Below are positions 41,450-50,539 of a stretch of DNA of 64,000 bases, one piece after another (position 1 is the first letter of the stretch; each line of letters opens with the position of its first letter). The DNA is taken from contig NZ_AP031498.1 of assembly GCF_042854845.1 (NCBI RefSeq), positions 2,480,001 to 2,544,000 of the forward strand, written 5' to 3'. A model generated the notes under the pieces. That model made no database searches, was not told the DNA's origin, and saw only the letters and a list, made by a program, of their open reading frames with translations. Origin of the DNA: Maricurvus nonylphenolicus (GTDB lineage Bacteria > Pseudomonadota > Gammaproteobacteria > Pseudomonadales > Cellvibrionaceae). Both the position numbers and the translations under genes were made by a program.

Positions 41450-41476
41450 GGGGTCTGACCCGCAGGGTCAGACCCC
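41450..41476. repeat. GGGGTC-type palindrome, copy 7
   Basis: GGGGTCTGACCC, GCA, then GGGTCAGACCCC; identical to copy 5. It lies in the convergent gap between DUF4404 and the HD-GYP gene. Confidence 0.88.
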
Positions 41477-41499
41477 ACTATTAGAACTATTATCAGAAG

Positions 41500-42756
41500 C
41501 TAGCCAAAGCTAAGTTGCAGACCTTTCTCCCGGTAATCTTTTAAGCGTACATTGTAGCTGCCATCAACCAGCACGCGCTGAATTAAAAAGTCGTGTTCTA
41601 GATTTCCTTTCTCTGTTTCCGCTAAGTTAACGATCTTTTCCCTGACAGGTTTTTTATTACTGTCTCTTACCAAAATCACTTTGGGTAAATGCCGATAGCG
41701 GTAGTTGGTGTTAAGTACAATCCCAACCATACCGTTGTTGAGTTCAACAATGCTGCCCGGTGGGTAGAGGCCAATCATTTCAATAAATTGATCAGCAAGG
41801 CGCCCATCAAATTGGGTGCCTCGGTTGTGGTATATGATTTTGATAGCTTCGGTGGTGGGCATGGCGGGCGCGTAACAGCGTTCGGCAGTCATGGCATCGT
41901 AGGCATCGACAATGGCAATCATGCGTGAGAATTCTGAGATACCCGCTGCCTTGAGTTTTCTCGGGTAACCGGTGCCATCGAGGCGTTCGTGATGACTGTA
42001 GGCTACATCAACGGTGCCGTGATACGCGCCAGGGGAGGACATCAACAGATTGCGCCCATGGACGGTATGGGCTTTCATCATTTTGAACTCTTTCTCGGTT
42101 AGCTTGCCGGGTTTATTTAAAACTGCCGGGGGCACACGCATTTTGCCGACGTCGTGAAGCAGGCCGCAGAGGCCAATTTTATGCAGGTCTTCCTCTGCCA
42201 TGCCGAGGTGTCGGCCAAACGAAATAGCCAGAATGCAAACATTTAAACAATGCTCGGCGGTGTATTCGTCTTCGTTGCGCATTCTGCCCATCCACATTAG
42301 TGCATCGGCATTACGCAAAATACTGTTTACACAATCGTGGACGGTGGCCTTGGCGTGTTCTGTATCGATGGCGCCGCCCAGGCGGGCTTCTTCCAGCAGG
42401 CTCTTGGTGATTTTGCGCGCTTCACGATAAACGCCAATGGCCTGACGGTGTTCCTGTTGGCTGCTGATTTTATTGATATAACGTTTTTGTTTTGGCGTTG
42501 AACCAGTAACAGCATGTTCTTCAGGTGGTACCCAGGTATCTTGAACGGCGTCGATCCAGACGTATTCGCAGTACTCGGCCAGTACTTCAATATCATCCTG
42601 GTTTTCGACAACGAAACCCTGCATAAGAAATGGCGTTTCAAGCCAGTCGCGGTCCAGTTTGGACACAAACATGCCAATGCCGACTTCAGAGATATGAATC
42701 TTCTTCTGAGTTTGCTCTTTGGCAAAGTGGCCAGAATGAGTGCGGGTTTTCTTCAT
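41500..42756 (-). CDS. HD-GYP c-di-GMP phosphodiesterase with DUF3391
   Basis: A 418-residue protein with an N-terminal DUF3391 domain (KKIHISEVGIGMFVSKLDRDWLETPFLMQGF) and a C-terminal HD-GYP domain: HCLNVCILAISFGRHLG, GLLHDVGKMRVP (HD), AHTVHGRNLLMS, HHERLDGTGYPRKLK (GYP; here H-H-E-R-L-D-G-T-G-Y-P) and AIVDAYDAMTAERCY. Degrades c-di-GMP to pGpG or GMP. With the GGDEF gene at 36297 it gives local c-di-GMP turnover. Confidence 0.95.
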   Translation of the reverse strand: MKKTRTHSGHFAKEQTQKKIHISEVGIGMFVSKLDRDWLETPFLMQGFVVENQDDIEVLAEYCEYVWIDAVQDTWVPPEEHAVTGSTPKQKRYINKISSQQEHRQAIGVYREARKITKSLLEEARLGGAIDTEHAKATVHDCVNSILRNADALMWMGRMRNEDEYTAEHCLNVCILAISFGRHLGMAEEDLHKIGLCGLLHDVGKMRVPPAVLNKPGKLTEKEFKMMKAHTVHGRNLLMSSPGAYHGTVDVAYSHHERLDGTGYPRKLKAAGISEFSRMIAIVDAYDAMTAERCYAPAMPTTEAIKIIYHNRGTQFDGRLADQFIEMIGLYPPGSIVELNNGMVGIVLNTNYRYRHLPKVILVRDSNKKPVREKIVNLAETEKGNLEHDFLIQRVLVDGSYNVRLKDYREKGLQLSFG

Positions 42757-42817
42757 GGTAATGCTTTGGCTACGACCAGGCTTATCTGCGGTTCTAATTA
42801 TTAATTGTAGTTATCGG

Positions 42818-44980
42818 TTATAGAACCGCTACATCTTCCACAGTATTGGTCAGCATGGCAACCCTCACACAGCGGAGTAATCCATATGGGTATAAACCAT
42901 CCAAAGCTTCAAACACGGGTTTAAAACGGAAGCCTTCCTCGCCGGTTTCCTGGGCCAGCAGTTGATCCTGAATGACATTGATATCATCTTGGCTAATATC
43001 CAGCGCTTGTCGCAGGGCAATGCGTCTGTCCTGCATCAAGGTTGCTATATGGCGGTAAACGGTATCCTCGCTAATGCCGCGTTGTAAGGCAATTTGTTCA
43101 ACCGTCATGCGGGCCAGCAACAGGCTTAGGGTTTCTTCCAGAGTAGCGCTGTCGTTGCCTGTGGTGTCCGGGCTGACATCATTACTGTGTGCGCGAATTA
43201 CCTCGAGAAATTCCTGCCCGTAACGTTCCAGTTTACTCTGGCCGATGCCGCTCAGATGCAGCATGGCTGTTTCTGTTTCTGGTCGGTAATTAACCATTTC
43301 CATAAGAGTGGCATCGTGAAAAATAACATAAGGCGGAACGCCCTGATCATCTGCCAGTTGTTTACGGCATGCGCGTAAAGCTTGCCAGAGTTTTTCGTCG
43401 GCTTGTTGCAGTTTGTATTTATTGCCGGACTTGCGTTCGCTGCTGCGTTTTTCCAGCACATCTCTGCGCAGTGTGATGGTTTCTTCACCACGTAAAATAG
43501 GGCGACAACTTTCGCTTAATTTCAATGCGCCAAAGGCATCCATATCAACATGGATAAAACCGCGGGCCACCAGTTGACGATAGACTGAGCGCCACTGATT
43601 AATATCCAGTTCGGTGCCTATGCCAAACGTTGAGGTTTGCTCGTGACGGAATTGTTTGACCTTGGCGTTATCTTTGCCCAATAACACATCGATAAGGTGG
43701 TTTACACCAAAGCGTTGACCGGTTCGGAAAACGCAGCTTAGGGCTTTGCGGGTGGCTTCTGTTGCATCCCAGGTTTCGACCGGTGTTAGGCAGGTATCAC
43801 AGTTGCCACAAGGCTCGGGTAGCTCTTCGGCAAAATAGCGCAGCAGGGTTTGTCTGCGACAGCTGGTGATTTCACATAAACCCAACATGGCATCGAGTTT
43901 TTGCCGCTCAATGCGTTTGTGATGTTCGTTACCGTTGGAGGTTTCCAGCATCTGCTTGAGTTTAACCACGTCCTGAAAACCATAGGCCATCCAGGCGGTA
44001 GCGGGTTGACCGTCACGACCGGCGCGACCGGTTTCCTGGTAATAGGCCTCGACACTTTTCGGTAGATCCAGGTGGGCAACAAAACGGACATCGGGTTTAT
44101 CAATACCCATACCGAAAGCGATGGTAGCAACAATAATTAATCCATCTTCACGCAAAAAGCGGCTTTGGTGCTCGGCTCTGACCTGTGCGTTAAGGCCGGC
44201 ATGGTAGGGCAGAGCGTTCATGCCCTGTTGGCAGAGCCAGGTTGCGACTTCTTCGGTTTTTTTGCGTGATAGGCAGTAAACAATGCCGGCATCGTTCTGA
44301 TGCTCATTATGAATAAAGCGCAGAAGCTGTTGCTTGGCATTTTGTTTTTGTGTGATTCGGTACTGAATATTGGGGCGGTCAAAGCCGACAATAAATTGCC
44401 TGGCTTGATGCAGCTGCAGGCGCTCGACGATTTCCTGGCGGGTGCGCTGGTCTGCGGTTGCTGTTAGGGCAATGCGCGGTACCTGGGGAAATTGTTCGGC
44501 GAGTATCGACAGTTGCAGGTAATCGGAACGGAAGTCGTGACCCCATTGGGATACGCAGTGAGCTTCATCAATGGCGAACAGAGCCAACTGCGATTGCTGC
44601 AGCAGGTTAAGTGTACGCGGTTGCTGCAGTCGTTCAGGGGCAATATAGAGTAAATCCAGTTCGCCGCTAAGCAGTTGTTGTTCAATCTGCCAGGCCTGGT
44701 TGTGATCCAGAGTTGAGTTCAGGTAACTGGCGCGAACGCCCAGTTGAGCAAGTGCATCAACCTGATCCTGCATCAGGGCAATCAGTGGCGAAATTACAAT
44801 ACCGCAGCCAGGGCGAGCGATGGCCGGTATTTGATAACAGAGCGACTTTCCTCCACCGGTGGGCATTAACACCAGAGAATCCTGGCCACTGATTAAGGTC
44901 TCAACCACCTCTTGCTGGGGATGGCGAAAGGCCGGGTAACCAAAGGTGTCGTTTAGAATAGAAAGTGCGCTTTTTGTCAT
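42818..44980 (-). CDS. recQ: ATP-dependent DNA helicase RecQ
   Basis: A 720-residue RecQ: Walker A MPTGGGKSLCYQIPA near residues 40-54, DEAHCVSQWGHDFRSDY (DEAH, aromatic-rich loop), HAGLNAQVRAEHQSRFLREDG, GRAGRDGQPATAWM, the zinc-binding CEITSCRRQTLL then CGNCDTC, a winged helix and an HRDC domain near residues 530-600. The C-terminal ~100 residues contain an HTH-like EQIALQRGISEDTVYRHIATLMQDRRI, seen in many RecQ proteins. Unwinds DNA in recombination and repair. Confidence 0.95.
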   Translation of the reverse strand: MTKSALSILNDTFGYPAFRHPQQEVVETLISGQDSLVLMPTGGGKSLCYQIPAIARPGCGIVISPLIALMQDQVDALAQLGVRASYLNSTLDHNQAWQIEQQLLSGELDLLYIAPERLQQPRTLNLLQQSQLALFAIDEAHCVSQWGHDFRSDYLQLSILAEQFPQVPRIALTATADQRTRQEIVERLQLHQARQFIVGFDRPNIQYRITQKQNAKQQLLRFIHNEHQNDAGIVYCLSRKKTEEVATWLCQQGMNALPYHAGLNAQVRAEHQSRFLREDGLIIVATIAFGMGIDKPDVRFVAHLDLPKSVEAYYQETGRAGRDGQPATAWMAYGFQDVVKLKQMLETSNGNEHHKRIERQKLDAMLGLCEITSCRRQTLLRYFAEELPEPCGNCDTCLTPVETWDATEATRKALSCVFRTGQRFGVNHLIDVLLGKDNAKVKQFRHEQTSTFGIGTELDINQWRSVYRQLVARGFIHVDMDAFGALKLSESCRPILRGEETITLRRDVLEKRSSERKSGNKYKLQQADEKLWQALRACRKQLADDQGVPPYVIFHDATLMEMVNYRPETETAMLHLSGIGQSKLERYGQEFLEVIRAHSNDVSPDTTGNDSATLEETLSLLLARMTVEQIALQRGISEDTVYRHIATLMQDRRIALRQALDISQDDINVIQDQLLAQETGEEGFRFKPVFEALDGLYPYGLLRCVRVAMLTNTVEDVAVL

Positions 44981-45017
44981 AGCGCGGATTATACGGATTG
45001 AGACGCTGTTTGGGGGC

Positions 45018-45061
45018 AGAAAAAAAGAAAAATGCCCAGCTTTTCAGAGAAAAGGCTGGGC
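45018..45061 (-). terminator. Intrinsic terminator of the sulfurtransferase gene
   Basis: On the minus strand GCCCAGCCTTTTC, CTGA-type loop, GAAAAGCTGGGC followed by a T-rich tract (TTTTTCTTTTTTT). It lies about 30 bases past the stop of the sulfurtransferase gene and before the recQ start. Confidence 0.88.
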
Positions 45062-45091
45062 AATATCATTCTTTTGTAGGCTGTTAACGAA

Positions 45092-45964
45092 TTAGAGCAG
45101 GGCGCTGAGTGTTGGATCCTGTGGAGTTGGCAGGGGACCCATGGCGATATCTGCATCCGGGTACGAGCACCAGTCGCTCCAGCTGCCAGAGTAGAGCAGG
45201 GCCTCATCGCGCCCGGCTAAATGTAAGGATAACAAGTTAACGCAGGCGGTTACCCCAGAGCCACAGTAAACGATCAGTGGTGTTGAACCGTCTAACTCAG
45301 ACCAGCGTTGATAGTGATATTGGTCGGGTTGAATAAAACCTTCAGCGTCGGTGATTTCTTGCCAGGGTTTGTTGATAGCACCAGGAATATGTCCGGCAAC
45401 AGGATCTATGGGTTCTTCCAAACCCAGGTAGCGGTTGCTTTCACGGGAATCAATCAATACGGCATTGCCACTGGCTGAGGCCTCTTTAACCATCTCGAGG
45501 TGCGCGGTGTCGGGCCAGGCAATGGGTGCTTTAAGTTGACTGATTCGGGCCGGCGGGATGCGTTTGTCCACGGGATTGCCGGCTTTTAGCCAGGCCTGGT
45601 AACCGCCGTTAAGCAGGGTTACGTCCTGTACGCCCATGGCGCGCAGCAACCACCAGGCCCGCGCGGCAAATCCCATACGGGAGTCGTCATAGATCACGAC
45701 CTGGCTAAAGCGATTGATGCCCCAGTGGGCAAAGGTGGAGGCTAACTCCTGTTTATCCGGTAGCGGGTGGCGACCACCGTGTCGTCGCTTGGGGCCAGAT
45801 AAATCCAGATCCAAGCTGCAATAATGGGCACCTGGAATATGGCCTTGCAGGTATTGTTGTTCACCAGCGGAAGGATCCTGAAGAGAGAAGCGACAATCAA
45901 GAATAACCGGGTTTTCCGGAAGCATGGCAAGCAGGGATGCTGCAGAAATGATTGTGCTGTTCAT
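45092..45964 (-). CDS. sseA: Thiosulfate/3-mercaptopyruvate sulfurtransferase
   Basis: A 290-residue tandem rhodanese. N-terminal inactive half (VILDCRFSLQDPSAGEQQYLQGHIPGAHYCSLDLDLSG), then RHPLPDKQELAS, and a C-terminal active half with the catalytic loop CGSGVTAC (cysteine near residue 238). The CGSGVT loop is the 3-mercaptopyruvate type; rhodanese proper has CRxGx(R/T). Transfers sulfur to cyanide or thiols. Single gene, ending at a strong terminator. Confidence 0.9.
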   Translation of the reverse strand: MNSTIISAASLLAMLPENPVILDCRFSLQDPSAGEQQYLQGHIPGAHYCSLDLDLSGPKRRHGGRHPLPDKQELASTFAHWGINRFSQVVIYDDSRMGFAARAWWLLRAMGVQDVTLLNGGYQAWLKAGNPVDKRIPPARISQLKAPIAWPDTAHLEMVKEASASGNAVLIDSRESNRYLGLEEPIDPVAGHIPGAINKPWQEITDAEGFIQPDQYHYQRWSELDGSTPLIVYCGSGVTACVNLLSLHLAGRDEALLYSGSWSDWCSYPDADIAMGPLPTPQDPTLSALL

Positions 45965-46141
45965 GGGTAACTCCTTGTCTCTCCCAGGTTGTCTGTTTTG
46001 GCTTAGACAGCCGCAGCGGTATTTTGTTGTGATTATTTTTCAATCATATTACTGCTACCCAGTCCTTGGTGGCAATGGTTTTCCTTATTACGATGAGAGG
46101 TTTGATAAAAGCGTCAAACTTTTGTCTCATCGACTCTGCGG

Positions 46142-46423
46142 TCATGCGCTAAACAGTTGCAGGGCATAACCTGTCTTGAGTGCTTCTTTTAAACCTTTGT
46201 CGGCATCGATAATGCGTTGGTCGGCCAGTTTCTCTTCGCTGATCATTTGGCGTTTTTCGATGGTGACGTCCTTAAAGCCTTCTCGCATCACAAAAAGTTT
46301 GCACAGGGCCTCTGCGCCTAGTAGGTCTTTGAAGTTGATATAAACAATAAACGGAGCGGTATCGCCTTCGGCAAACTCATCGATAGCTTTGGTTGCTTTA
46401 GCGGAGACGGAAAAAACAAACAT
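46142..46423 (-). CDS. Unrecognised small protein, 93 aa
   Basis: A 93-residue soluble protein, MFVFSVSAKATKAIDEFAEGDTAPFIVYINFKDLLGAEALCKLF then REGFKDVTIEKRQMISEEKL and a C-terminal helix ALKTGYALQLFSA. AAGGA lies four bases before the ATG. It starts one base after the stop of the hydroxypyruvate isomerase gene and is certainly co-transcribed with it. Similar in size to small GlxR-Hyi-associated proteins but I cannot name a family. Confidence 0.7.
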   Translation of the reverse strand: MFVFSVSAKATKAIDEFAEGDTAPFIVYINFKDLLGAEALCKLFVMREGFKDVTIEKRQMISEEKLADQRIIDADKGLKEALKTGYALQLFSA

Positions 46424-46424
46424 A

Positions 46425-47219
46425 TTAATCCTTATAGGGGCTAAACCACTGCAAGCTGGCAGCGGTAGATTGTGTGGGTTTATATTCGGCACCGAGCCAG
46501 CCTTGGTAGGGGCTTTGCTCTATCAAAGAAAATAACGCGTTAAAATCCAGTTCACCGCTGGCGGGTTCACCTCGTTGTGGTGTGTCTGCAAACTGCAGGT
46601 GGCCAATACGATCACAGATTTTATCGCTATGCAGCAATTGCTGAAGTTGTTCGGCAACCGGTTCGTTCATCTTGGCCATATGGTAAATATCGTATTGCAT
46701 GGCCAGGTTGCGGTGATTAATGTCAGCCAGAAGATCACGCATCTGTTGGGTAGAGTGAATTAAAAAGCCGGGCATATCCTCTGTGTTAATGGCTTCAAAG
46801 GTTGCCAGCACATTGATAGAGGCCAGTTGGTCTGCGGCGTAATCCAGGTTTTCCATCAGCGTGTCACGATAATATTGCCGGTTTTTTTCTTCCAGGCTGC
46901 GACCTGGCAGGATATTAACGCAATCGACTTGCAGGGCTTCGGCATAGGCTAAGCATTGATCTACGGCTTGCTTAAATTTGTCCCGTTTATTTTTAACGCA
47001 GGCCAGCCCTTCACCACCACTCATAAGGTCATCAGTGGGGACGTTGATCAGTGCAATAGACAGTTCATTGGCTTGCTGGGCGTTAACGAGTTCGGACAAT
47101 TCCGCCTCGTAGGGGAATTGTATTTCTACAGCTGTGAAACCTTCTTCTCGCGCGGCATCAAAACGTTTTAACAGATCGACTTCAGTGAATAGCAGGGAGA
47201 GATTTGCACAAAACTTCAT
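46425..47219 (-). CDS. hyi: Hydroxypyruvate isomerase family TIM-barrel protein
   Basis: A 264-residue sugar-isomerase-like TIM barrel: KFCANLSLLFTEVDLLKRFDAAREEGFTAVEIQFPY, then LIHSTQQMRDLLADINHRNLAMQYDIYHMAKMNEPV, GHLQFADTPQRGEPASGELDF and GWLGAEYKPTQ. The NLS(M/L)LF(N/T)E and F-A-D-x-P-x-R-x-E-P motifs are typical for Hyi, with metal-binding E and H residues. Interconverts hydroxypyruvate and tartronate semialdehyde. Its stop is overlapped by the spacing to the small gene; it overlaps the GlxR-type gene by four bases. Confidence 0.9.
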   Translation of the reverse strand: MKFCANLSLLFTEVDLLKRFDAAREEGFTAVEIQFPYEAELSELVNAQQANELSIALINVPTDDLMSGGEGLACVKNKRDKFKQAVDQCLAYAEALQVDCVNILPGRSLEEKNRQYYRDTLMENLDYAADQLASINVLATFEAINTEDMPGFLIHSTQQMRDLLADINHRNLAMQYDIYHMAKMNEPVAEQLQQLLHSDKICDRIGHLQFADTPQRGEPASGELDFNALFSLIEQSPYQGWLGAEYKPTQSTAASLQWFSPYKD

Positions 47220-48112
47220 TGACTTGCATCCACTTCAGCTTGTAAATAGCGAGTAATTAGGGTGGCGGGATCCTTTTCTGACAAGCCACTGTCACCGTGT
47301 TGCTGCATCAATTGTTTACCCAATGCAGCCATAGGGGTCGATGTACCGATTTGATCGGTCAATGTCTCGGCGAGTGTTAAATCTTTTAGCAGGGTTTTGA
47401 CGTGCCATTTAACTTCATCAAAATCTTTGTTGGCCATCCTCGAGCCGGTTAGCTGTAGAGGGATAGAGTCGGCAAATCCACCTTTAAGCGCCGTTGGAAT
47501 TTGTGTGGCGTCTACGCCAGCTTTTTCGGCCAGTGCCAGAACTTCTGCCATCACCAGCACATTGCAGCTGACGATCATCTGGTTGCAGACTTTTGTTACC
47601 TGGCCGCTACCAACAGGGCCCATATGGGTAACGCGTTGTGAGAGTGGGGCGAAGACAGGCTGCAGTTGCTCGATCAGCGTGGCGTCACCACCGGCCATAA
47701 TGGCTAGGGTGCCTTGTTCGGCACCCGCAACACCGCCTGATACAGGGGCATCGATCCAGCGGCAGCCGGTTTTTTCCAGCAGGCGCTGGGCAAATTGCCG
47801 AGTTGCGTCTGGGGCGATACTGGAAAAATCAATCAGGGCCTGTTGCTCGTTGGCAAAATGCACAATACCTTGCTCGCCAAATACCACAGCGTCCATGGCA
47901 TCGGTATCGGTAACGCAGGTCAGCAGAATGTCCGAGCTTTCCACAAGCGTTTGAATGTCTGCGCAGGCATGGGCGCCAGCATCAGTTGCGGGCTGCACTT
48001 TATCGGGATTGCGATTCCAAACGTTGACGCGAAAGCCGGCATCCAGCAGGCGTAGGCTCATGGGGACACCCATTAGCCCCATACCGATAAAACCAAGTGT
48101 AAGAGCACTCAT
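47216..48112 (-). CDS. 2-hydroxy-3-oxopropionate reductase-type dehydrogenase (GlxR/GarR)
   Basis: A 298-residue beta-hydroxyacid dehydrogenase: GFIGMGLMGVPMSLRLLDAGFRVNVWNRNPDK at the NAD(P) site, the substrate-binding DAPVSGGVAGAEQGTLAIMAGG, GPVGSGQVTKVCNQMI with the catalytic lysine, and DLTLAETL. Reduces tartronate semialdehyde to glycerate, pairing with the overlapping hyi gene. No glyoxylate carboligase (gcl) is near, so the two may serve hydroxypyruvate or another aldehyde route. Confidence 0.9.
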   Translation of the reverse strand: MSALTLGFIGMGLMGVPMSLRLLDAGFRVNVWNRNPDKVQPATDAGAHACADIQTLVESSDILLTCVTDTDAMDAVVFGEQGIVHFANEQQALIDFSSIAPDATRQFAQRLLEKTGCRWIDAPVSGGVAGAEQGTLAIMAGGDATLIEQLQPVFAPLSQRVTHMGPVGSGQVTKVCNQMIVSCNVLVMAEVLALAEKAGVDATQIPTALKGGFADSIPLQLTGSRMANKDFDEVKWHVKTLLKDLTLAETLTDQIGTSTPMAALGKQLMQQHGDSGLSEKDPATLITRYLQAEVDASQ

Positions 48113-48124
48113 ATCAATACGTGT

Positions 48125-48661
48125 TTATTGCAAGGTTTGAGGGGTAAAGGTTACAGAGCCCAGGGAGCTACTAATCAAGAGCTCTCCATCTTGAATATTG
48201 ACCTGGAGCTGCATGGTGCGCTCGGTCAATTGTGCCAGTTGCTCGCTGGTGGTTGAGTCAATATTGATGACCTTCAAGTTATTGTGGCGCTTGCAGACTT
48301 TGGCCGCTTGCTGCCACCAGGCTTCTGTGGTGTTGCCACCGTAGGTATAGAGTTTAACCTGCTTGGCTTTGCCGCATGCCTGGCGTATACGTTTTTCGCT
48401 GGGTTGGCCCAGATCGATCCACAGCTCGATTTCATCACTGAGGCTTTTTTGCCACAGGTCTGGTTCGTCATCGGTGGATAACCCCTTGGTAAACTGCAGC
48501 TGTTCGTGTGCGTTGAGTGCAAAAGCGACCAAACGCAACATCATGCGTTCATCATTTTCAGATGGATGGCGGGCGAGGGTAAGCTGATGGGTTTCGTAAT
48601 AGTGACGGTCCATATCAGCGATCGCCAGCTCGACTTTAAAGATGGTTGCTTTAAGGGCCAT
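48125..48661 (-). CDS. yaeQ: YaeQ family protein
   Basis: A 178-residue YaeQ: MALKATIFKVELAIADMDRHYYETHQLTLARHPSENDERMMLRLVAFALNAH, then LWQKSLSDEIELWIDLGQPSEKRIRQACGKAKQVKLYTYG, the usual pattern of the restriction-endonuclease-like fold. Linked to RfaH-like function by old complementation data that were later questioned. It ends 13 bases before the GlxR-type start and may head that operon. Confidence 0.95.
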   Translation of the reverse strand: MALKATIFKVELAIADMDRHYYETHQLTLARHPSENDERMMLRLVAFALNAHEQLQFTKGLSTDDEPDLWQKSLSDEIELWIDLGQPSEKRIRQACGKAKQVKLYTYGGNTTEAWWQQAAKVCKRHNNLKVINIDSTTSEQLAQLTERTMQLQVNIQDGELLISSSLGSVTFTPQTLQ

Positions 48662-48712
48662 AAGGTTAACAGCTCAGAATAAAAAGGCGGCGAGTATACC
48701 ACAGGTGGGGAG

Positions 48713-49003
48713 CTAGCCCTCAAAACCTTCAGGTGTTTTGCCCTGTAGTTCGTAAGCAAAGGCAATGATATGAGCCACGGCGATGTACAGGGTTTCCGGG
48801 ATGGATTCACCTAACTCCAGGGTTACCAATAAGTCGACCAGAGCAGGGTTGTCACACAGGGGGACATCGTGCTGCTGGGCTATGGCAATAATCTCATCGG
48901 CCAGGTCACCGGTTCCGGTTGCTGTTACCGTCGGGGCCTGTTTGCCATCGTAGAAGAGGGCAACGGCTTTGCTGAGTTCGGCATCGGTATATTCATGAGT
49001 CAT
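48713..49003 (-). CDS. FlhB C-terminal-like export switch protein (FhlB/EscU-type)
   Basis: A 96-residue protein matching the cytosolic half of FlhB/EscU after the NPTH cleavage site: KAVALFYDGKQAPTVTATGTGDLADEIIAIAQQHDVPLCDNPALVDLLVTLELGESIPETLYIAVAHIIAFAYEL. There is no membrane part and no NPTH motif. It follows fliK by 30 bases on the same strand. Such FhlB-like proteins are known beside FliK in several gammaproteobacteria and may aid substrate switching. Confidence 0.9.
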   Translation of the reverse strand: MTHEYTDAELSKAVALFYDGKQAPTVTATGTGDLADEIIAIAQQHDVPLCDNPALVDLLVTLELGESIPETLYIAVAHIIAFAYELQGKTPEGFEG

Positions 49004-49033
49004 CGTTTTATTCCGGAGATTTTACCCCATGTT

Positions 49034-50539
49034 TTAAGTCTTAATATCAACCAGCGCATAATCCAACCGAATATCTTGCATCGGCGGTTTACCCTTAAAG
49101 CATTCAATGGACGTCACATTCACGCCATCGGCATCCAAGCGTTGGCGCAGGGTCTGTAGCTTGCGTTTGGCTTCGGCCAGGGTGGTGTTTTGTTCTGCCC
49201 AGATATTGGCACTGACACTGTCCTGAACAATCTTTAGCTGGGCGAACAGCTTGCCGCGTTCCGGTAAATCAAAAGCCAGCATCACGGTCCAAAGCCTAAC
49301 CTTGTCTTTGCTTTCCTCTTCATCTTGAGGTCGAACCCAGTCTTCATCGATACGCACTTCGACACTGCTAACGTCATTGTTGAGTCTGACAGGTAATTCT
49401 ATAAGCCAGTGCTGTGCCTGGGGTTGATCGGGTTTTGCAAATTGTTGCGACAGGGTGTGAAGCTGTTGGGTTTGCATCTTGGCTACGGCGCTTTGCAGCT
49501 GCTGTTGCAGTGTTTGCAGCAAGTCTTCCCGTTGACCGGACTCCTGTTGGGCTGCAGTGTTGGTAGCAGGGGCAGCTAAAAACTGTTTCAACAGCACTAC
49601 CAGAGTTTCTACCGGGGAGTGGGCTGGAACTTGTAACGGTGTTCGTTGCGTGCTGCCGCTGGTAGCGGATACTTGTGCCAGGTATTGAGATACCCGTTGT
49701 TCAGCGTGTAGCAGGGCGGCTTTGGCATCCTGGGAATTTAATGGCGGTGCTGTGGGTGAGGCCGCTTGGGTTTTAGTGTTTGGCGTTAGCAAGGCTGATT
49801 CAGATGTTTTAACGGCAGCTTGAGTGGGGGCTTGTTGGGCTGTCGGTACAGCTTTGGGGGGCTGGTGATTAAGTCGTGCTTCCAGTTGTACGCCACTGTG
49901 CTGCAAGGCCTGTTTCAGTCCTGAAGGCGTTGAGAGTTGCTGCGGGCTAAGGGCATATTGGCGTACTTGCTCCAGGCTATGTTTCAGCTGGGCAGGCAGT
50001 TGTTGCTGAAAGTTTGGCAGGCGCTGAAGGGCTTCAAGTAAACGAAATGTTTGTTGTAGTGGTGCCTGGCGTGGCAGGGCCTCCCGGTAGCTTTGGCTCA
50101 AGGTTGTTTGCTGTGCGTGGGTAAGCGACGTTGTGTTCTGGTTTGTTTGAGTGTTCAAGGTGCCGGTTTTGTTATCTGGAACTAGCACTAACTGGGCGGC
50201 GGTTTTTAATAATAGTTGTACTGTTTGCCCGGATTTTACCGGTTGGTCGGTTAGGGTTAGCAGGGTTTGCCCCTGTACGGCCAGTTCAATCAGTTTAAGG
50301 TTGGGTTGGCTTAACAGTTGTGCGGGCAGTGGGTTGGCTTTGGCGGTTAAGTTGGTGTTTTGCAGCTGTGACATGCGATCCGCCAGCTGTTGATTAACAG
50401 GGGTGATGCGCTCTATCAACGCCGAAGTGGTTTGCCCAACTTTAAGGCTGATACGCTGGGCAAGGCTTTCAACCTCTGCCTGGCGTTGGTTCTGTAGCTC
50501 TTTGATTGAGTTTTGGAAGAATGAAGGTAGGTCAATCAT
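49034..50539 (-). CDS. fliK: Flagellar hook-length control protein FliK-like
   Basis: A 501-residue FliK: a long glutamine-, leucine- and proline-rich N-terminal and middle region (about 330 residues, low complexity, molecular-ruler type) and a C-terminal Flg_hook domain from about residue 380 (HWLIELPVRLNNDVSSVEVRIDED, then TVMLAFDLPERGKLFAQLKIVQDSVSANIWAEQ). Co-located with the FhlB-like gene only; the main flagellar genes are elsewhere. Ends hook growth by switching the export gate. Confidence 0.88.
   Translation of the reverse strand: MIDLPSFFQNSIKELQNQRQAEVESLAQRISLKVGQTTSALIERITPVNQQLADRMSQLQNTNLTAKANPLPAQLLSQPNLKLIELAVQGQTLLTLTDQPVKSGQTVQLLLKTAAQLVLVPDNKTGTLNTQTNQNTTSLTHAQQTTLSQSYREALPRQAPLQQTFRLLEALQRLPNFQQQLPAQLKHSLEQVRQYALSPQQLSTPSGLKQALQHSGVQLEARLNHQPPKAVPTAQQAPTQAAVKTSESALLTPNTKTQAASPTAPPLNSQDAKAALLHAEQRVSQYLAQVSATSGSTQRTPLQVPAHSPVETLVVLLKQFLAAPATNTAAQQESGQREDLLQTLQQQLQSAVAKMQTQQLHTLSQQFAKPDQPQAQHWLIELPVRLNNDVSSVEVRIDEDWVRPQDEEESKDKVRLWTVMLAFDLPERGKLFAQLKIVQDSVSANIWAEQNTTLAEAKRKLQTLRQRLDADGVNVTSIECFKGKPPMQDIRLDYALVDIKT

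Noticed and set aside
12603..41476. CRISPR array made of the repeated palindromes
   Set aside because: Copies are 20 bases to 12 kb apart, with genes between them, no regular spacers and no cas genes.
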